DNA of 26,973 nt, from positions 1 to 26,973 of the forward strand of contig JAZNJX010000032.1 in the NCBI GenBank assembly GCA_045578245.1. The letters are read 5' to 3'. The DNA comes from Fimenecus sp045578245 (GTDB lineage Bacteria; Bacillota; Clostridia; Oscillospirales; Acutalibacteraceae). Within the stretch, counting starts at the first letter, position 1. The number at the start of each line of letters is the position of its first letter. The translations under genes were made by a program, and so were the position numbers. The notes under the pieces are model-generated. The model saw nothing but the letters and a program-made list of their open reading frames with translations. It was not told the origin of the DNA and ran no database searches. Below are positions 1 to 9,208 of the stretch, in pieces.

Positions 1-8
1 ATGCGCTG

Positions 9-85
9 TGGCACGCTGAAAGGGATTCGAACCCCCGACCCTCTGCTTAGAAGGCAGATGCTCTATCCAACTGAGCTATCAGCGC
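9..85 (-). tRNA. tRNA-Arg (anticodon TCT)
   Basis: Read on the minus strand this folds as a standard cloverleaf of 77 nt including an encoded CCA end (plus-strand TGG at 9-11). The acceptor stem pairs GCGCTGA with TCAGCGT. The anticodon stem TCTGC/GCAGA closes the loop CTTCTAA, which gives anticodon TCT, reading AGA/AGG. The T-loop TTCGAAT is canonical. Its 5' end abuts the CCA of the neighbouring tRNA-Gly with no spacer, so both must come from one precursor. Confidence 0.96.
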
Positions 86-159
86 TGGAGCGGGTGATGG
101 GAATCGAACCCACACGACCAGCTTGGAAGGCTGGGATTCTACCATTGAACTACACCCGC
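86..159 (-). tRNA. tRNA-Gly (anticodon TCC)
   Basis: A 74-nt minus-strand cloverleaf with encoded CCA (plus TGG at 86-88). The acceptor stem pairs GCGGGTG with CACCCGC, the anticodon stem CCAGC/GCTGG encloses CTTCCAA (anticodon TCC), and the T-loop is TTCGATT. It is the promoter-proximal member of the two-tRNA unit. Confidence 0.96.
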
Positions 160-176
160 ATTTCAAATGCTTGATT

Positions 177-205
177 ATTTTAGCACAATGAGTAATCTTT
201 GTCAA
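177..205 (-). promoter_or_regulatory. Sigma-A promoter of the tRNA-Gly/tRNA-Arg unit
   Basis: On the minus strand there is a perfect TTGACA (200-205), a 17-bp spacer and TAAAAT (177-182). Transcription would start near 170, about 10 nt before the 5' end of tRNA-Gly. Confidence 0.85.
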
Positions 206-282
206 GAACTTTTTTGCTTTATTTCAAATATTTTGTATGCATAAATAGTCGTTTACAGTCCGTTATTTTACTCACTCTGTTA

Positions 283-311
283 TTTACAAAATACATATAA
301 AATGATAAAAT
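283..311 (+). promoter_or_regulatory. Sigma-A promoter of the 339-8827 gene cluster
   Basis: TTTACA (283-288), 17-bp spacer, TAAAAT (306-311) with an extended -10 TG at 303-304. The predicted start lies near 318, just ahead of the ribosome binding site at 326-334. No other clear promoter or terminator is seen before the end of addA. Confidence 0.75.
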
Positions 312-338
312 ATATTCAATGTGTATGGAGGTGGTTTT

Positions 339-677
339 ATGAATTCATCGTGGATAATTGTTTTTATGTTTTTCATCATTTTAATGATGAAAAAGCATGA
401 GAGTATTCTTGTTATAATTCGTAAACATCTTCGCAAAAAAAGGGGACAAAAAGATATGACAGCTTTAATTGAAAAGTACATTGGTAAAGAGTGCTTGATT
501 TACACTTGCACATCTTCTTCACAAATTACAGGTATTATCAAATCTTGTAATGGGGGTTGGCTTGAGGTTGAAAACAGCAATGGTCAGTGTGACCTTGTTA
601 ACTGTGAATATATCACAAGAATACGTGAATACCCAAGAAATAAAAACGGAAAGAAAAAGGGTGTAATTCTCGATTGA
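339..677 (+). CDS. Small membrane-anchored protein of unknown function (DUF6897-like C-terminal domain)
   Basis: A 112-residue protein. I chose the ATG at 339 because TGGAGGTGG (326-334) sits 4-5 nt upstream; the GTG at 321 would lie ahead of that site. Residues 4-18 are a hydrophobic segment, followed by a strongly basic stretch (to about residue 38), so an N-terminal membrane anchor is likely. From residue 40 a compact beta-rich domain follows (KYIGKECLIYT...ITGIIKS...GWLEVEN...VNCEYITRIRE). It resembles short Sm/SH3-like barrels of unknown function in Clostridia such as DUF6897; that match is from memory and not verified. A second ATG at 456 with AGGGG at 441-445 could give a soluble 73-residue form. 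First gene of the likely operon, 10 bp ahead of the GH27 gene. No function can be assigned. Confidence 0.8.
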   Translation: MNSSWIIVFMFFIILMMKKHESILVIIRKHLRKKRGQKDMTALIEKYIGKECLIYTCTSSSQITGIIKSCNGGWLEVENSNGQCDLVNCEYITRIREYPRNKNGKKKGVILD

Positions 678-687
678 GGTGTGTATT

Positions 688-1980
688 ATGGATAAAAACA
701 GACTTGCAAAAACTCCTCCTATGGGTTGGAACAGCTGGGACTGCTATGGTGCAGCCGTAAATGAAGAACAACTTATGGGAAATGCAGAATATATGGCGAA
801 ATATCTTAAAGATTATGGATGGCAATATGTTGTCTGCGACATTCAATGGTATGAGCCAAAGGCAAAAAATAATGATTATAATAATTTTACTGAACTTTGT
901 ATGGATGAGTATTCACGACTTATTCCTGCTGTTAATCGTTTCCCATCATCTGCAAATGGCGTTGGATTTAAGGCGATTGCAGACAGAATTCACGATATGG
1001 GACTTAAATTCGGTATCCATATGATGCGTGGTATTCCTCGTCAGGCTGTTCATCAGAATACGCCTATTTTAGGTACTGATAAAACAGCTCGTCAGGTGGT
1101 GCATCATTTCTCTGTTTGTCCTTGGAATACTGATATGTACGGAATGTACACCTGTGAGGGTGCACAGGCTTATTATGACAGTGTCTTTCAAATGTATGCC
1201 CAGTGGGGAATTGACTTTGTTAAGGTTGACGACATCTGTGTTACTGAATTCAGAAAATGGGACAACCCATATTCAGCTCGTGAAGAAGTTGAAATGATTA
1301 GAAAAGCCATTGATAAAACAGGCAGGGATATTGTACTTAGCCTTTCTCCGGGACCTGCTGAATTATCTGTTGCCGACCACCTTTGCGAAAATGCCAATAT
1401 GTGGCGTCTTACAGGCGACTTCTGGGACTGGTGGGGCAAACTCTACGAGATGTTTGAAAAATGTGAAAAATGGGCACCTTACGTAAGTGAGGGCTGTTGG
1501 CCTGACTGCGATATGTTACCACTTGGCAATATTTCACGAAATGGCTGTTGCCACGGTCCACAGGACAGATACACACAATTTACAAAGGACGAGCAGATTA
1601 CTCTTATGACTCTCTGGTCAATCTTCCGTTCACCACTTATGTTTGGCGGCGAAATGAGAAACAATGACGAATGGACACTTTCTCTTATGACAAATGCGGA
1701 AGTGCTTGATGTCAATCAGAATTCTCATGACGGAAAACAGGTTTATCGTGACGAAGAAGTAATAATCTGGTCAGCAATTTCTTCCGACAATAAGCCATTA
1801 ATCGCAGTGTTCAATGTATCTGAAAAAGAAAAAGAAATCACAGTTGATTTGACAAAATATGACTTGGCAGGGGAATATACTCTCCGTGATTTGTGGGCAA
1901 AAGAAGAAGTTTCTAAAATCAAAAACACAATCACTTGCACAGTGAATTCCCATGGTGCAAAGCTCTTTAAATTAAAGTAA
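688..1980 (+). CDS. Glycoside hydrolase family 27 enzyme (alpha-galactosidase-like)
   Basis: A 430-residue GH27 protein. The ATG at 688 is preceded by GAGGTG at 676-681, so the upstream GTG at 679 is unlikely. The fold starts at once with TPPMGWNSWD (family signature) and has no signal peptide, so the enzyme should be cytoplasmic. The nucleophile is expected at D181 (VKVDDI, matching KxD of the family) and the acid/base at D244 (WRLTGD, same R-x3-D spacing as human alpha-galactosidase A). A C-terminal beta-sandwich follows (from about 345 on). GH27 members remove terminal alpha-galactose, alpha-N-acetylgalactosamine or beta-L-arabinopyranose; the substrate cannot be fixed from sequence. An internal enzyme implies uptake of short galactosides, but no sugar transporter is adjacent. 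It sits between a small membrane protein and addB, which is a positional rather than functional association. Confidence 0.93.
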   Translation: MDKNRLAKTPPMGWNSWDCYGAAVNEEQLMGNAEYMAKYLKDYGWQYVVCDIQWYEPKAKNNDYNNFTELCMDEYSRLIPAVNRFPSSANGVGFKAIADRIHDMGLKFGIHMMRGIPRQAVHQNTPILGTDKTARQVVHHFSVCPWNTDMYGMYTCEGAQAYYDSVFQMYAQWGIDFVKVDDICVTEFRKWDNPYSAREEVEMIRKAIDKTGRDIVLSLSPGPAELSVADHLCENANMWRLTGDFWDWWGKLYEMFEKCEKWAPYVSEGCWPDCDMLPLGNISRNGCCHGPQDRYTQFTKDEQITLMTLWSIFRSPLMFGGEMRNNDEWTLSLMTNAEVLDVNQNSHDGKQVYRDEEVIIWSAISSDNKPLIAVFNVSEKEKEITVDLTKYDLAGEYTLRDLWAKEEVSKIKNTITCTVNSHGAKLFKLK

Positions 1981-1995
1981 AAAGGGGCAAAAACT

Positions 1996-4900
1996 ATGCT
2001 CAGCATTATTACAGGACGAACTGGAAGCGGTAAAACTCGATTTATTCGTTCTTTGGCTTGTGAAATTGCGCAGGTGCAGTCAGGAAAAGCCATAATAATT
2101 GTTCCGGAACAGTTTTCTTTTGAAACTGAAAAGGGAATGTTACAGCTTTTAGGTAATGAAAAAATAAATAATGTTGAAATCTTAAGCTTTTCACGAATTG
2201 CTGAAAGGCTTTTGTCCCAATACGGAAAAATTGATAAAAAGATTGCTGATGACGGTGTCCGTGCTGTACTTATGAGTCGTGCAATCGAAACCTTGGAAGA
2301 TAAACTGACAGTTTTCAACCGATATAAAAGATTCCCACAACTTCTTAATGATATTTTGGGTTTCCACCGTGAAATGAAAAAATGTGGGGTTACTAATGAA
2401 AGTTTAGAAGATTTTTCAACCAAGGTAAAAAAAGCATCTTTTGCTTCAAAACTTACTGAACTTTCACTCATTTTTACTTGCTACGATGCTCTTTTATCTC
2501 AAAGCTTTACCGATAGCAATATTCATCTTGATTTGCTTTATGATTTGCTTTCGGAGGTTGGTTATTTCAAAGGCAAAACAGTATTTTTAGATGCTTTTTC
2601 AGGCTTCTCAGGTCAGGAATATAAAATTATTGAACAAATTTTGCGTCAGGCAGATGATGTGTATGTGACATTCTGTTGTGATACTTCGAAAAATAACGGC
2701 AGATATGAACTTTTCTACAATGCTGACGTGGAAATCCGAAAACTTAAAGGCATAGCAAATAAACTAAGTGTCAAAATTGCACCTGAAAAAGTTTTGCATT
2801 CTAAAAAAGAGTTCAAAAAAGATGAACTTAATTTCCTCGAAGAAAATATTTTCTCGTCAGGTAACAAAATCTATAACGAAGATGCAAGCGCAATTATAAT
2901 AATCCCTTGTCGCACAAAAACTGAAGAATGTCAGGTTGTGGCTTCGGAAATCAAGAGAATTGTAAGAACAGAAAACCTCAGATATCGTGATATTGCGGTA
3001 ATCGTCCGTAATGAAGAAAGTTACAGAAAAGATTTGGCATCTGCCTTCAGAAAATATGACATTGATTGTTTTCACGATAATCGTCAGCCTATTGACACTC
3101 AACCACTTGTTGTTTTTGTTAAGTGTCTTCTTGATATTTTGGTGAAGGGTTTCGAAACTGAAACAGTGCTTCGCTTTTTAAAGACTCAGCTTTATGGTTT
3201 TACTGTTGAAGAAATAGCACTTTTAGAAGATTATTGCCTTATGTGGAAAGTTCGTCCATCAAGTTGGAAAAACAAGTGGACAGAGAATCCAAGAGGCTTC
3301 GGTGAGGAATTAGACCTACAGGCACAAGAAACTCTCGATAAGATAAATGGTCTCCGTGAAAGAATAGTTGGTCCTATTCTTTCGTTGAAAAATAAAATTA
3401 AGAATACCGATGGTGAAACAGTCTCAAGGGAACTTTTCGCCTTTTTACGCAATGCTCAAATCGATGAAAATTTAAAAGTATTCACAACTTTCTTAAAGGA
3501 TAACGGTGAAACAGATTTAGCAATTGAGCAGGGCAGAATCTGGAAGCTTCTTACAGAAATTTTTGACGGACTGTATTTTTCTCTCGGTAAATCAACAATT
3601 TCAATAGAGCGTTATTCTGAACTCTTTACTATTCTTATCGCATCAAAGGATATTGGTGTGATTCCTAATGGTATTGACGAGGTTATTGTTGGCTCTGCCG
3701 ACAGAATTCGTGCCTCTGCACCAAAAGTTGTGTTCTTAATGGGTGTCAATACAGGTGTTTTCCCTGGGGAGAGCTCATCAGGTGTGCTCTTTAACGATAT
3801 TGAAAGATGCGAACTTATAAAGAATGGTTTACCAATAATCAGCAACCTTGAATATAACAGTGTCAGTGAGAGCTTCATTGCTTACCATGCTGCAACATTG
3901 GCAACTGATAAACTTTATTTTACATATCCTGCTTTGGGTAGCGACTCATCTTCACTCACACTGTCTGAAATGGTGAGTGAGGTTGTCAAAATGTTCCCAA
4001 AATGCAATATAAGAACAGAAAACGCAAAAATTGACCGTGTAGAAAGTCGTAATTCTGCATTTTCAGTAATGGCAGGGGAAACTGTAAACGGCTCCGTTTT
4101 AGGTGAAACTTTAAAACAGTATTTCAATGAAAATAACGGAGAAAACGAACTTTCAAAGCTCCAAAAAGCAGAAAAAAGAGAGTTTAATATTACGGATAAA
4201 GACTTAGCAACAGAGTTTTTTGGCAAGAATATGTATATTTCTGCTTCACGAGTTGAAAAGTTCTATAAGTGTCCGTTCAGTTATTTCTGCGAATACGGAC
4301 TCAAAGCTGTGCCAAGAAAAGAAGCAGAGGTTGATGTAGCGCTTTCAGGTACACTTATCCACCACGTTTTAGAGATTTTCTTGTCCAGAAATCCAAAGAG
4401 TGAGTTAAATGTACTTACAGAAAAAGGTATAAGAATCCAAATCAGTAAAATTATAGATGACTACATTGCAGAGAATATGGGTGGATATGAAAATAAAGCA
4501 CCATCATTTATTCGAACAGTTTCATTGCTTAAAGAGACAGCATATAAAGTTGTAAAACAGCTTGTCTCAGAGTTTTCACAATGCAAATTCACTCCTGCTG
4601 ATTTTGAACTTAAAATCAATAATGATGGAAAGATTCCACCTTATGAAATTGAACTCCAGAATGGTGGAACAGTTAGAATTGTGGGTAGCATAGACCGAGT
4701 GGATACATATGAAACAAAAGACAACACATTTGTAAGGGTTATTGACTATAAAACAGGTGGCAAAGAGTTTAAACTGGGTGAGGTTTTCTCAGGACTCAAT
4801 ATGCAGATGCTTATTTACCTTTTTGCAATCTGGCAAAATGGGGGAGAGTATTATAAAAACGTTACCCCTGCAGGGATTCTTTATTTCCAGGCTAAAAACC

Positions 4901-5334
4901 CAAGAGTGACATCAAACAAGATTACAAGGGACTCTGACACAACCGAATCGAAAACAGCATCCATGCAAGAACTGAGAATGCATGGGATGGTGCTTAATAA
5001 TATTGATGTAGTAACTGCTATGGAAAACAGCTGTGAAGGACTTTTTATTCCTGTTTCACTTGATAAAAATGGCGCATTAAAAGGAAATATAATTTCTTTG
5101 GATTCTTTAAGTGCATTGAAAGACAGAGTTAACAAATCCATTAGAAATATGGCAGATGAATTGCAGAATGGCTATATTTCTGCATTTCCAGTTGATGGTG
5201 GTTGCAAATGGTGTAATTATAAAGATATTTGTAAGCGTGAAGAATCCGACCCTGTAAAGGAACTCGAAGTTCCGTCCTTTGACGATGCAATTTCTATGTT
5301 AAGGAGTGATGAAGATGGCAAGAAACTGGACTGA
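1996..5334 (+). CDS. addB: ATP-dependent helicase/nuclease AddB subunit
   Basis: A 1112-residue AddB, close to the B. subtilis protein (about 1166). With AddA it forms the Firmicutes counterpart of RecBCD, which resects double-strand ends to Chi and prepares them for RecA. The N-terminus carries Walker A GRTGSGKT (residues 7-14). The RecB-type nuclease domain near the C-terminus shows GSIDRVD (D900) and IDYKTG (D917, K919). The iron-sulphur cluster cysteines are C759 (KCPFSYF) plus C1070-x2-C1073-x5-C1079, the family spacing. The helicase-like motifs are degenerate as expected, since AddB works in Chi recognition and as second nuclease. AAAGGGG at 1981-1987 supports the start. Its 3' end overlaps addA by 20 bp, so translation is probably coupled and the subunits made in equal amounts. 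Confidence 0.96.
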   Translation: MLSIITGRTGSGKTRFIRSLACEIAQVQSGKAIIIVPEQFSFETEKGMLQLLGNEKINNVEILSFSRIAERLLSQYGKIDKKIADDGVRAVLMSRAIETLEDKLTVFNRYKRFPQLLNDILGFHREMKKCGVTNESLEDFSTKVKKASFASKLTELSLIFTCYDALLSQSFTDSNIHLDLLYDLLSEVGYFKGKTVFLDAFSGFSGQEYKIIEQILRQADDVYVTFCCDTSKNNGRYELFYNADVEIRKLKGIANKLSVKIAPEKVLHSKKEFKKDELNFLEENIFSSGNKIYNEDASAIIIIPCRTKTEECQVVASEIKRIVRTENLRYRDIAVIVRNEESYRKDLASAFRKYDIDCFHDNRQPIDTQPLVVFVKCLLDILVKGFETETVLRFLKTQLYGFTVEEIALLEDYCLMWKVRPSSWKNKWTENPRGFGEELDLQAQETLDKINGLRERIVGPILSLKNKIKNTDGETVSRELFAFLRNAQIDENLKVFTTFLKDNGETDLAIEQGRIWKLLTEIFDGLYFSLGKSTISIERYSELFTILIASKDIGVIPNGIDEVIVGSADRIRASAPKVVFLMGVNTGVFPGESSSGVLFNDIERCELIKNGLPIISNLEYNSVSESFIAYHAATLATDKLYFTYPALGSDSSSLTLSEMVSEVVKMFPKCNIRTENAKIDRVESRNSAFSVMAGETVNGSVLGETLKQYFNENNGENELSKLQKAEKREFNITDKDLATEFFGKNMYISASRVEKFYKCPFSYFCEYGLKAVPRKEAEVDVALSGTLIHHVLEIFLSRNPKSELNVLTEKGIRIQISKIIDDYIAENMGGYENKAPSFIRTVSLLKETAYKVVKQLVSEFSQCKFTPADFELKINNDGKIPPYEIELQNGGTVRIVGSIDRVDTYETKDNTFVRVIDYKTGGKEFKLGEVFSGLNMQMLIYLFAIWQNGGEYYKNVTPAGILYFQAKNPRVTSNKITRDSDTTESKTASMQELRMHGMVLNNIDVVTAMENSCEGLFIPVSLDKNGALKGNIISLDSLSALKDRVNKSIRNMADELQNGYISAFPVDGGCKWCNYKDICKREESDPVKELEVPSFDDAISMLRSDEDGKKLD

Positions 5335-8300
5335 TTCCCAAAATCAGGCAATCGACTCAAGAAACGGTACTGTCCTTGTTTCTGCTGCTGCAGGTTCAGG
5401 TAAAACTGCCGTCTTGGTTGAAAGAGTTATAAAAAGAATAACTGATTTACAGAATCCTACTGACATTGAAAAATTGCTTGTTGTAACGTTTACAAAGGCT
5501 GCTGCCGCTGAAATGAAAGAACGAATTTCATTGAGACTTACCGAAATGATTAGCGCAGAGCCTCAGAATACATATCTCAAACGACAGAAAATGTATCTTC
5601 CAAACGCACAGATTTCAACAATGGATAGTTTCTGTGGAAAACTTGTTAAAGAGAATTTTGAAAAGGCAGAAGTTTCACCTGATTTTACAATGATGTCCGA
5701 TGTCGAACACGATATCTTAAAGCGTGAGGTTGTAAATGAGGTTTTGGAGGAGATTTATAATCTTCCTGAAAGCGAAACAAAAGAGTTTCTTGACCTTTTT
5801 ACAAATGGCAGAAACGACGAAAATCTCATTAGCTCAATATTTGCCCTTTATGATTTCGCAATGGCGTCACAGAATCCTTTGCAATGGGTTGAAAACGCTT
5901 TTTCTGATTATTTTGATAACTTATCTGTAAGTGAAACAAAATGGGGTAATTTCAGCCTTAACCGTCTTGGAAAGATTCTTGAATTTATCAAGATAAAGGC
6001 AAATGATATTATAGAAGATGCACCGGAGAATAGTAATCTTCAAGGTGCTGTCATAAACGATTTAACACCAATTATTGTTTCAATAGATGGGATACTTGAA
6101 ACTATTTACAGTCATCCTGAAAAATGGGATGAAATAAAGTCAATGGTTTCATCATTGAAATTCGGCACATTCCCAAGAGTTCCAAAAGAAGAAAAAGACT
6201 GCTATTACGAGGAGTTAAAGGGTCGTCGTGACTCAATTAAGAAATATCTTACTCTTGCAGATTCAATTCTTGTTTGTAACGAAAAGGAATATACAGAGGA
6301 TGTAGAATATCTTCGTCCAATTATGAAGATTCTCAAGAAGTCTGTAATTAAATTTATGGAATTTCTCAATAGTAAAAAGCAGGAGAGTAACGCCTATTAT
6401 TTCTCGGATATTCTTCATCTTGCATTGAAGATTTTAGTTGATTTCAATGGCGATGGCACTTATGAGAAAACAGCATTAGCAAAGGAAATGTCTGATAATT
6501 TTGCAGAGATTTTAATTGACGAGTTTCAGGATACCAATGAAGCACAAGACACATTATTTTCGGTTATATCAAATAATAACGAGAACAAGTTTATGGTTGG
6601 TGATGTTAAACAGAGTATCTATCGTTTCCGTCAAGCTATGCCTGAAATATTTATGGGATATAAGGATGGTTTTGAGATATATGAGGATAATAATTATCCT
6701 GCAACAATTAATCTTGACCGAAATTTCAGAAGCCGAAAAGGAATTGTTGAGGGCATCAACTTTTTCTTTGATTTCCTTATGACAAGAAGCACTTGTGGTA
6801 TTGATTATAAAAACGGTGAGAGTCTTTGCTTTGGTGCTGATTACGAGCCAAGTGATGATGCAGATGTGTTTGTACATGTTGTAGAAACCGATAAAACAAG
6901 AGGCTCCGATTTAGTTGCAGAAGCACGACACATCGGAAACACTATAAAAGAACTTGTTTCATCAGGTACTCTTGTGGGTAAAAAAGGCAAGGAAAGACCG
7001 ATTAAATATAGTGATATCTGTGTGCTTCTGAGAGCAGTCAAGGATAAAGCTCCTGTAGTTGCACGAGAGCTGATAGAAATGGGAATTCCTGCACATTTTC
7101 AAAAGCAAGGCGGATTCTTTGAAAGTCGTGAAATCGTAACATTACTTTCAATGCTTAAGGTGATTGACAATCCTGTTCAGGATGTTCCGTTAGTTTCTGT
7201 AATGTTGTCACCATTGTTCCCATTTACAGAGGATGACTTGGCAAGATATCGTTGTGACCAGAGAAATGGTAGCTTTTATACTGCATTGAAAGAGCAATAC
7301 GACAAAGATGACAAGGTTAAAGAATTCTTTGACTTATTGTCAATTTTTCGTACTTTGTCTGTAACAATGGATATCGGTAGCCTTATCCGTCGTATTCTTG
7401 AAATAACATCCTACGACAGTATCGTGGGGGCTATGGATAATGGTGAGAAACGAGTTCTCAATATTGAACTCTTAATAAACTATGCCGAGGGCTATGAGTC
7501 ATCAGGTGGCTCTGGACTTTCTGGCTTTCTTCGTTTCCTTGAAAGAATTCGTAAGAATAACAAGGATTTAGAGGGTGCAAATGATATTTCCGAGAATGAC
7601 GATGTTGTAAGAGTTATGTCAATTCATAAGAGTAAAGGTCTTGAATTCCCTGTTGTTTTTGTTGCAAACTGTTCTTCATCAACAAGTGTTAATGACTTTA
7701 CTAAAGTTAAAATAAACAGAAATTTAGGTGTTGGAACATCAAGGTATATTCCTGAACTTCATAAGGATTTTACAACTTTACCAATCAACTCAATTAAACT
7801 TTTCGACTCTGTGGAAGACTCTGCAGAGCTTATCAGAGTATTGTATGTTGCAATGACCCGTGCAGAAGAAAAGCTTTATCTTGTAGGTTCAATGAATAAC
7901 TGCGAAAAGAAAATTACTGAACTCTATCAGAAATGCTATGTGAATTTCACTGACCCTGCGATTCCACTTTCTGTTTGCAGTAGCTTTATGCAGTGGATTT
8001 TACTTTCTATGATGTATCATCCTTCAATGAAGAGTGGTGTGATGCTCAACTGCTATAAAAATCCAAGAAGCCCACAAATAGGATTTGAAATTGTGGACAA
8101 TCCTGGCGAAATCGAGTCGGTAGTGCAGGAAAAGAAACAATATAGTTATGACGAAGAGATGTTAAAGGTAATTAGTGACAAACTTTCATTTGAGTATCCT
8201 TTTGCGGATATTTCTTCCGTACCTATTAAATATGCTGCTTCTTCAATTGACAGTGAAGAAAATCTTAAATACCTTGCAACGGAAAACCCTGCATTTTCAG

Positions 8301-8827
8301 GCTCAGGTGATTTAACACCTGCACAGCGAGGAACATTACTTCATAGATTTATGGAAATTTGTAGTCTTGCGGATATTAAAAATGATTTGGCAGGGGAGAT
8401 AAATAAGGCAGTAGAAAATAACATTTTCACACAAAAAGAGGCAGAAGCCTTGAATGTGCCTGCCATTGAAAAGTTCTTGTCAACTGACCTTTATAACAGA
8501 ATATGCAATGCAGAGCATTATGTACGTGAACAAGAGTTTTCAATGGAAATACCTGTTTCTCTAGTCAATGATAGATTACCACAAGAAATGAGTAATGAAA
8601 AAGTCATTGTTCAGGGTGTTGTTGACGGCTTGATAATCAATGGTAAAAATGGTGAAATCGTTGACTACAAAACGGATAGGGTTAAGAGCGAGGAAGAACT
8701 ATGCGAAAGGTATAAAGGACAGATGAGTACATACAAAAAGGCAGCCGAGGAATGCTTCGGACTCCAAAATGTGACGGTAACCCTTTATTCTTTCCATCTT
8801 TCAAAAGAAATTTCTATAAAACTTTAA
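5315..8827 (+). CDS. addA: ATP-dependent helicase/nuclease AddA subunit
   Basis: A 1170-residue AddA. Three in-frame starts exist (GTG 5306, ATG 5309, ATG 5315). AAGGAG at 5301-5306 leaves a proper 8-nt gap only for ATG 5315, giving MARNWTDSQNQAID. This is the active UvrD/Rep-type motor: Walker A AAAGSGKT (residues 24-31), motif II DEFQDT (D402, E403), motif III VGDVKQSIYRFR, a motif around residue 770 (IHKSKGLEFPVV) and motif VI (YVAMTRAEEKLY). The C-terminal RecB-family nuclease has VQGVVDGLI and VDYKTD (D1117, K1119). The start lies inside addB, and the gene ends the operon; downstream there is only a weak AT hairpin (8821-8849), not a convincing terminator. Confidence 0.96.
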   Translation: MARNWTDSQNQAIDSRNGTVLVSAAAGSGKTAVLVERVIKRITDLQNPTDIEKLLVVTFTKAAAAEMKERISLRLTEMISAEPQNTYLKRQKMYLPNAQISTMDSFCGKLVKENFEKAEVSPDFTMMSDVEHDILKREVVNEVLEEIYNLPESETKEFLDLFTNGRNDENLISSIFALYDFAMASQNPLQWVENAFSDYFDNLSVSETKWGNFSLNRLGKILEFIKIKANDIIEDAPENSNLQGAVINDLTPIIVSIDGILETIYSHPEKWDEIKSMVSSLKFGTFPRVPKEEKDCYYEELKGRRDSIKKYLTLADSILVCNEKEYTEDVEYLRPIMKILKKSVIKFMEFLNSKKQESNAYYFSDILHLALKILVDFNGDGTYEKTALAKEMSDNFAEILIDEFQDTNEAQDTLFSVISNNNENKFMVGDVKQSIYRFRQAMPEIFMGYKDGFEIYEDNNYPATINLDRNFRSRKGIVEGINFFFDFLMTRSTCGIDYKNGESLCFGADYEPSDDADVFVHVVETDKTRGSDLVAEARHIGNTIKELVSSGTLVGKKGKERPIKYSDICVLLRAVKDKAPVVARELIEMGIPAHFQKQGGFFESREIVTLLSMLKVIDNPVQDVPLVSVMLSPLFPFTEDDLARYRCDQRNGSFYTALKEQYDKDDKVKEFFDLLSIFRTLSVTMDIGSLIRRILEITSYDSIVGAMDNGEKRVLNIELLINYAEGYESSGGSGLSGFLRFLERIRKNNKDLEGANDISENDDVVRVMSIHKSKGLEFPVVFVANCSSSTSVNDFTKVKINRNLGVGTSRYIPELHKDFTTLPINSIKLFDSVEDSAELIRVLYVAMTRAEEKLYLVGSMNNCEKKITELYQKCYVNFTDPAIPLSVCSSFMQWILLSMMYHPSMKSGVMLNCYKNPRSPQIGFEIVDNPGEIESVVQEKKQYSYDEEMLKVISDKLSFEYPFADISSVPIKYAASSIDSEENLKYLATENPAFSGSGDLTPAQRGTLLHRFMEICSLADIKNDLAGEINKAVENNIFTQKEAEALNVPAIEKFLSTDLYNRICNAEHYVREQEFSMEIPVSLVNDRLPQEMSNEKVIVQGVVDGLIINGKNGEIVDYKTDRVKSEEELCERYKGQMSTYKKAAEECFGLQNVTVTLYSFHLSKEISIKL

Positions 8828-8835
8828 AAAAACTC

Positions 8836-8864
8836 TTGATTTTTAAAGTGTGTTGTGATAAACT
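8836..8864 (+). promoter_or_regulatory. Promoter of rpmE
   Basis: TTGATT (8836-8841), 17-bp spacer, TAAACT (8859-8864) with an extended -10 TG at 8856-8857. An AT-only-looking 10-bp inverted repeat (ACTTTAAAAA at 8821-8830 with its complement at 8840-8849) overlaps the -35 box and the addA stop codon; it lacks the GC content of a terminator. Confidence 0.6.
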
Positions 8865-8907
8865 TATTAGGCTATGAAATAAGTACTTGAAAGAGGTGAC
8901 AATTGTC

Positions 8908-9111
8908 ATGAAACAGGGAATCCATCCTGAGTACAAAACTGTAACAGTTAAATGCGCTTGCGGTGCAACATTTGAAACTCGTTCAACTAAAGATGATTTG
9001 AAGGTTGATATCTGCTCAAATTGCCACCCATTCTTCACAGGTAAGCAGAAGCTTGTTGATACAGGCGGACGTGTTGACAGATTTAACAAACGTTACAATC
9101 TCTCTAAATAA
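8908..9111 (+). CDS. rpmE: 50S ribosomal protein L31 (zinc-binding form)
   Basis: A 67-residue L31 starting at ATG 8908 behind AGAGGTGAC (8892-8900); the TTG at 8887 is upstream of that site and rejected. The sequence MKQGIHPEYK and the C-terminal VDTGGRVDRFNKRY are typical. Four cysteines in a CxC (KCACGATF) plus CxxC (CSNCHPFFTG) arrangement mark the zinc-containing C+ type, which in many bacteria can be exchanged for a cysteine-free paralogue under zinc limitation. L31 bridges the ribosomal subunits. The gene is a single transcription unit with its own promoter and terminator. Confidence 0.97.
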   Translation: MKQGIHPEYKTVTVKCACGATFETRSTKDDLKVDICSNCHPFFTGKQKLVDTGGRVDRFNKRYNLSK

Positions 9112-9126
9112 TTTAGATGACATTAC

Positions 9127-9160
9127 GGTGGTACAATTTTTGTGCCACCTTTTGTTTTTT
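9127..9160 (+). terminator. Rho-independent terminator of rpmE
   Basis: A 10-bp stem (GGTGGTACAA with TTGTGCCACC, one G-U pair) with a 3-nt loop at 9127-9149, followed by a T-rich tract to 9160. It lies 15 bp after the rpmE stop. Confidence 0.92.
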
Positions 9161-9165
9161 GTAAG

Positions 9166-9208
9166 GTAATCACTTCTTAAATTTTAGCTACGATTATTTA
9201 GTGATTAC
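9166..9208 (+). promoter_or_regulatory. Perfect 9-bp dyad upstream of the IMPACT-family gene
   Basis: GTAATCACT (9166-9174) and AGTGATTAC (9200-9208) are exact inverted repeats separated by 25 nt. The right arm ends 3 nt before the ribosome binding site AGAAGGT (9212-9218). It could be a bipartite operator or an RNA stem affecting translation. No clean sigma-A promoter is visible here, although the gene follows a strong terminator and so should have one. Confidence 0.5.

Noticed and set aside
679..690. GTG 679 as start of the GH27 gene
   Set aside because: The ribosome binding site GAGGTG (676-681) overlaps it; ATG 688 has the proper spacing.
1743..2471. 242-codon open frame on the minus strand
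   Set aside because: It is antisense to the GH27 and addB genes, low-complexity (Ser-rich), has no ribosome binding site and no recognisable domain; a shadow of the real frames.
8821..8849. 10-bp inverted repeat after addA as a terminator
   Set aside because: The stem is almost all A-T and overlaps the rpmE -35 box; it is too weak to be called an intrinsic terminator.
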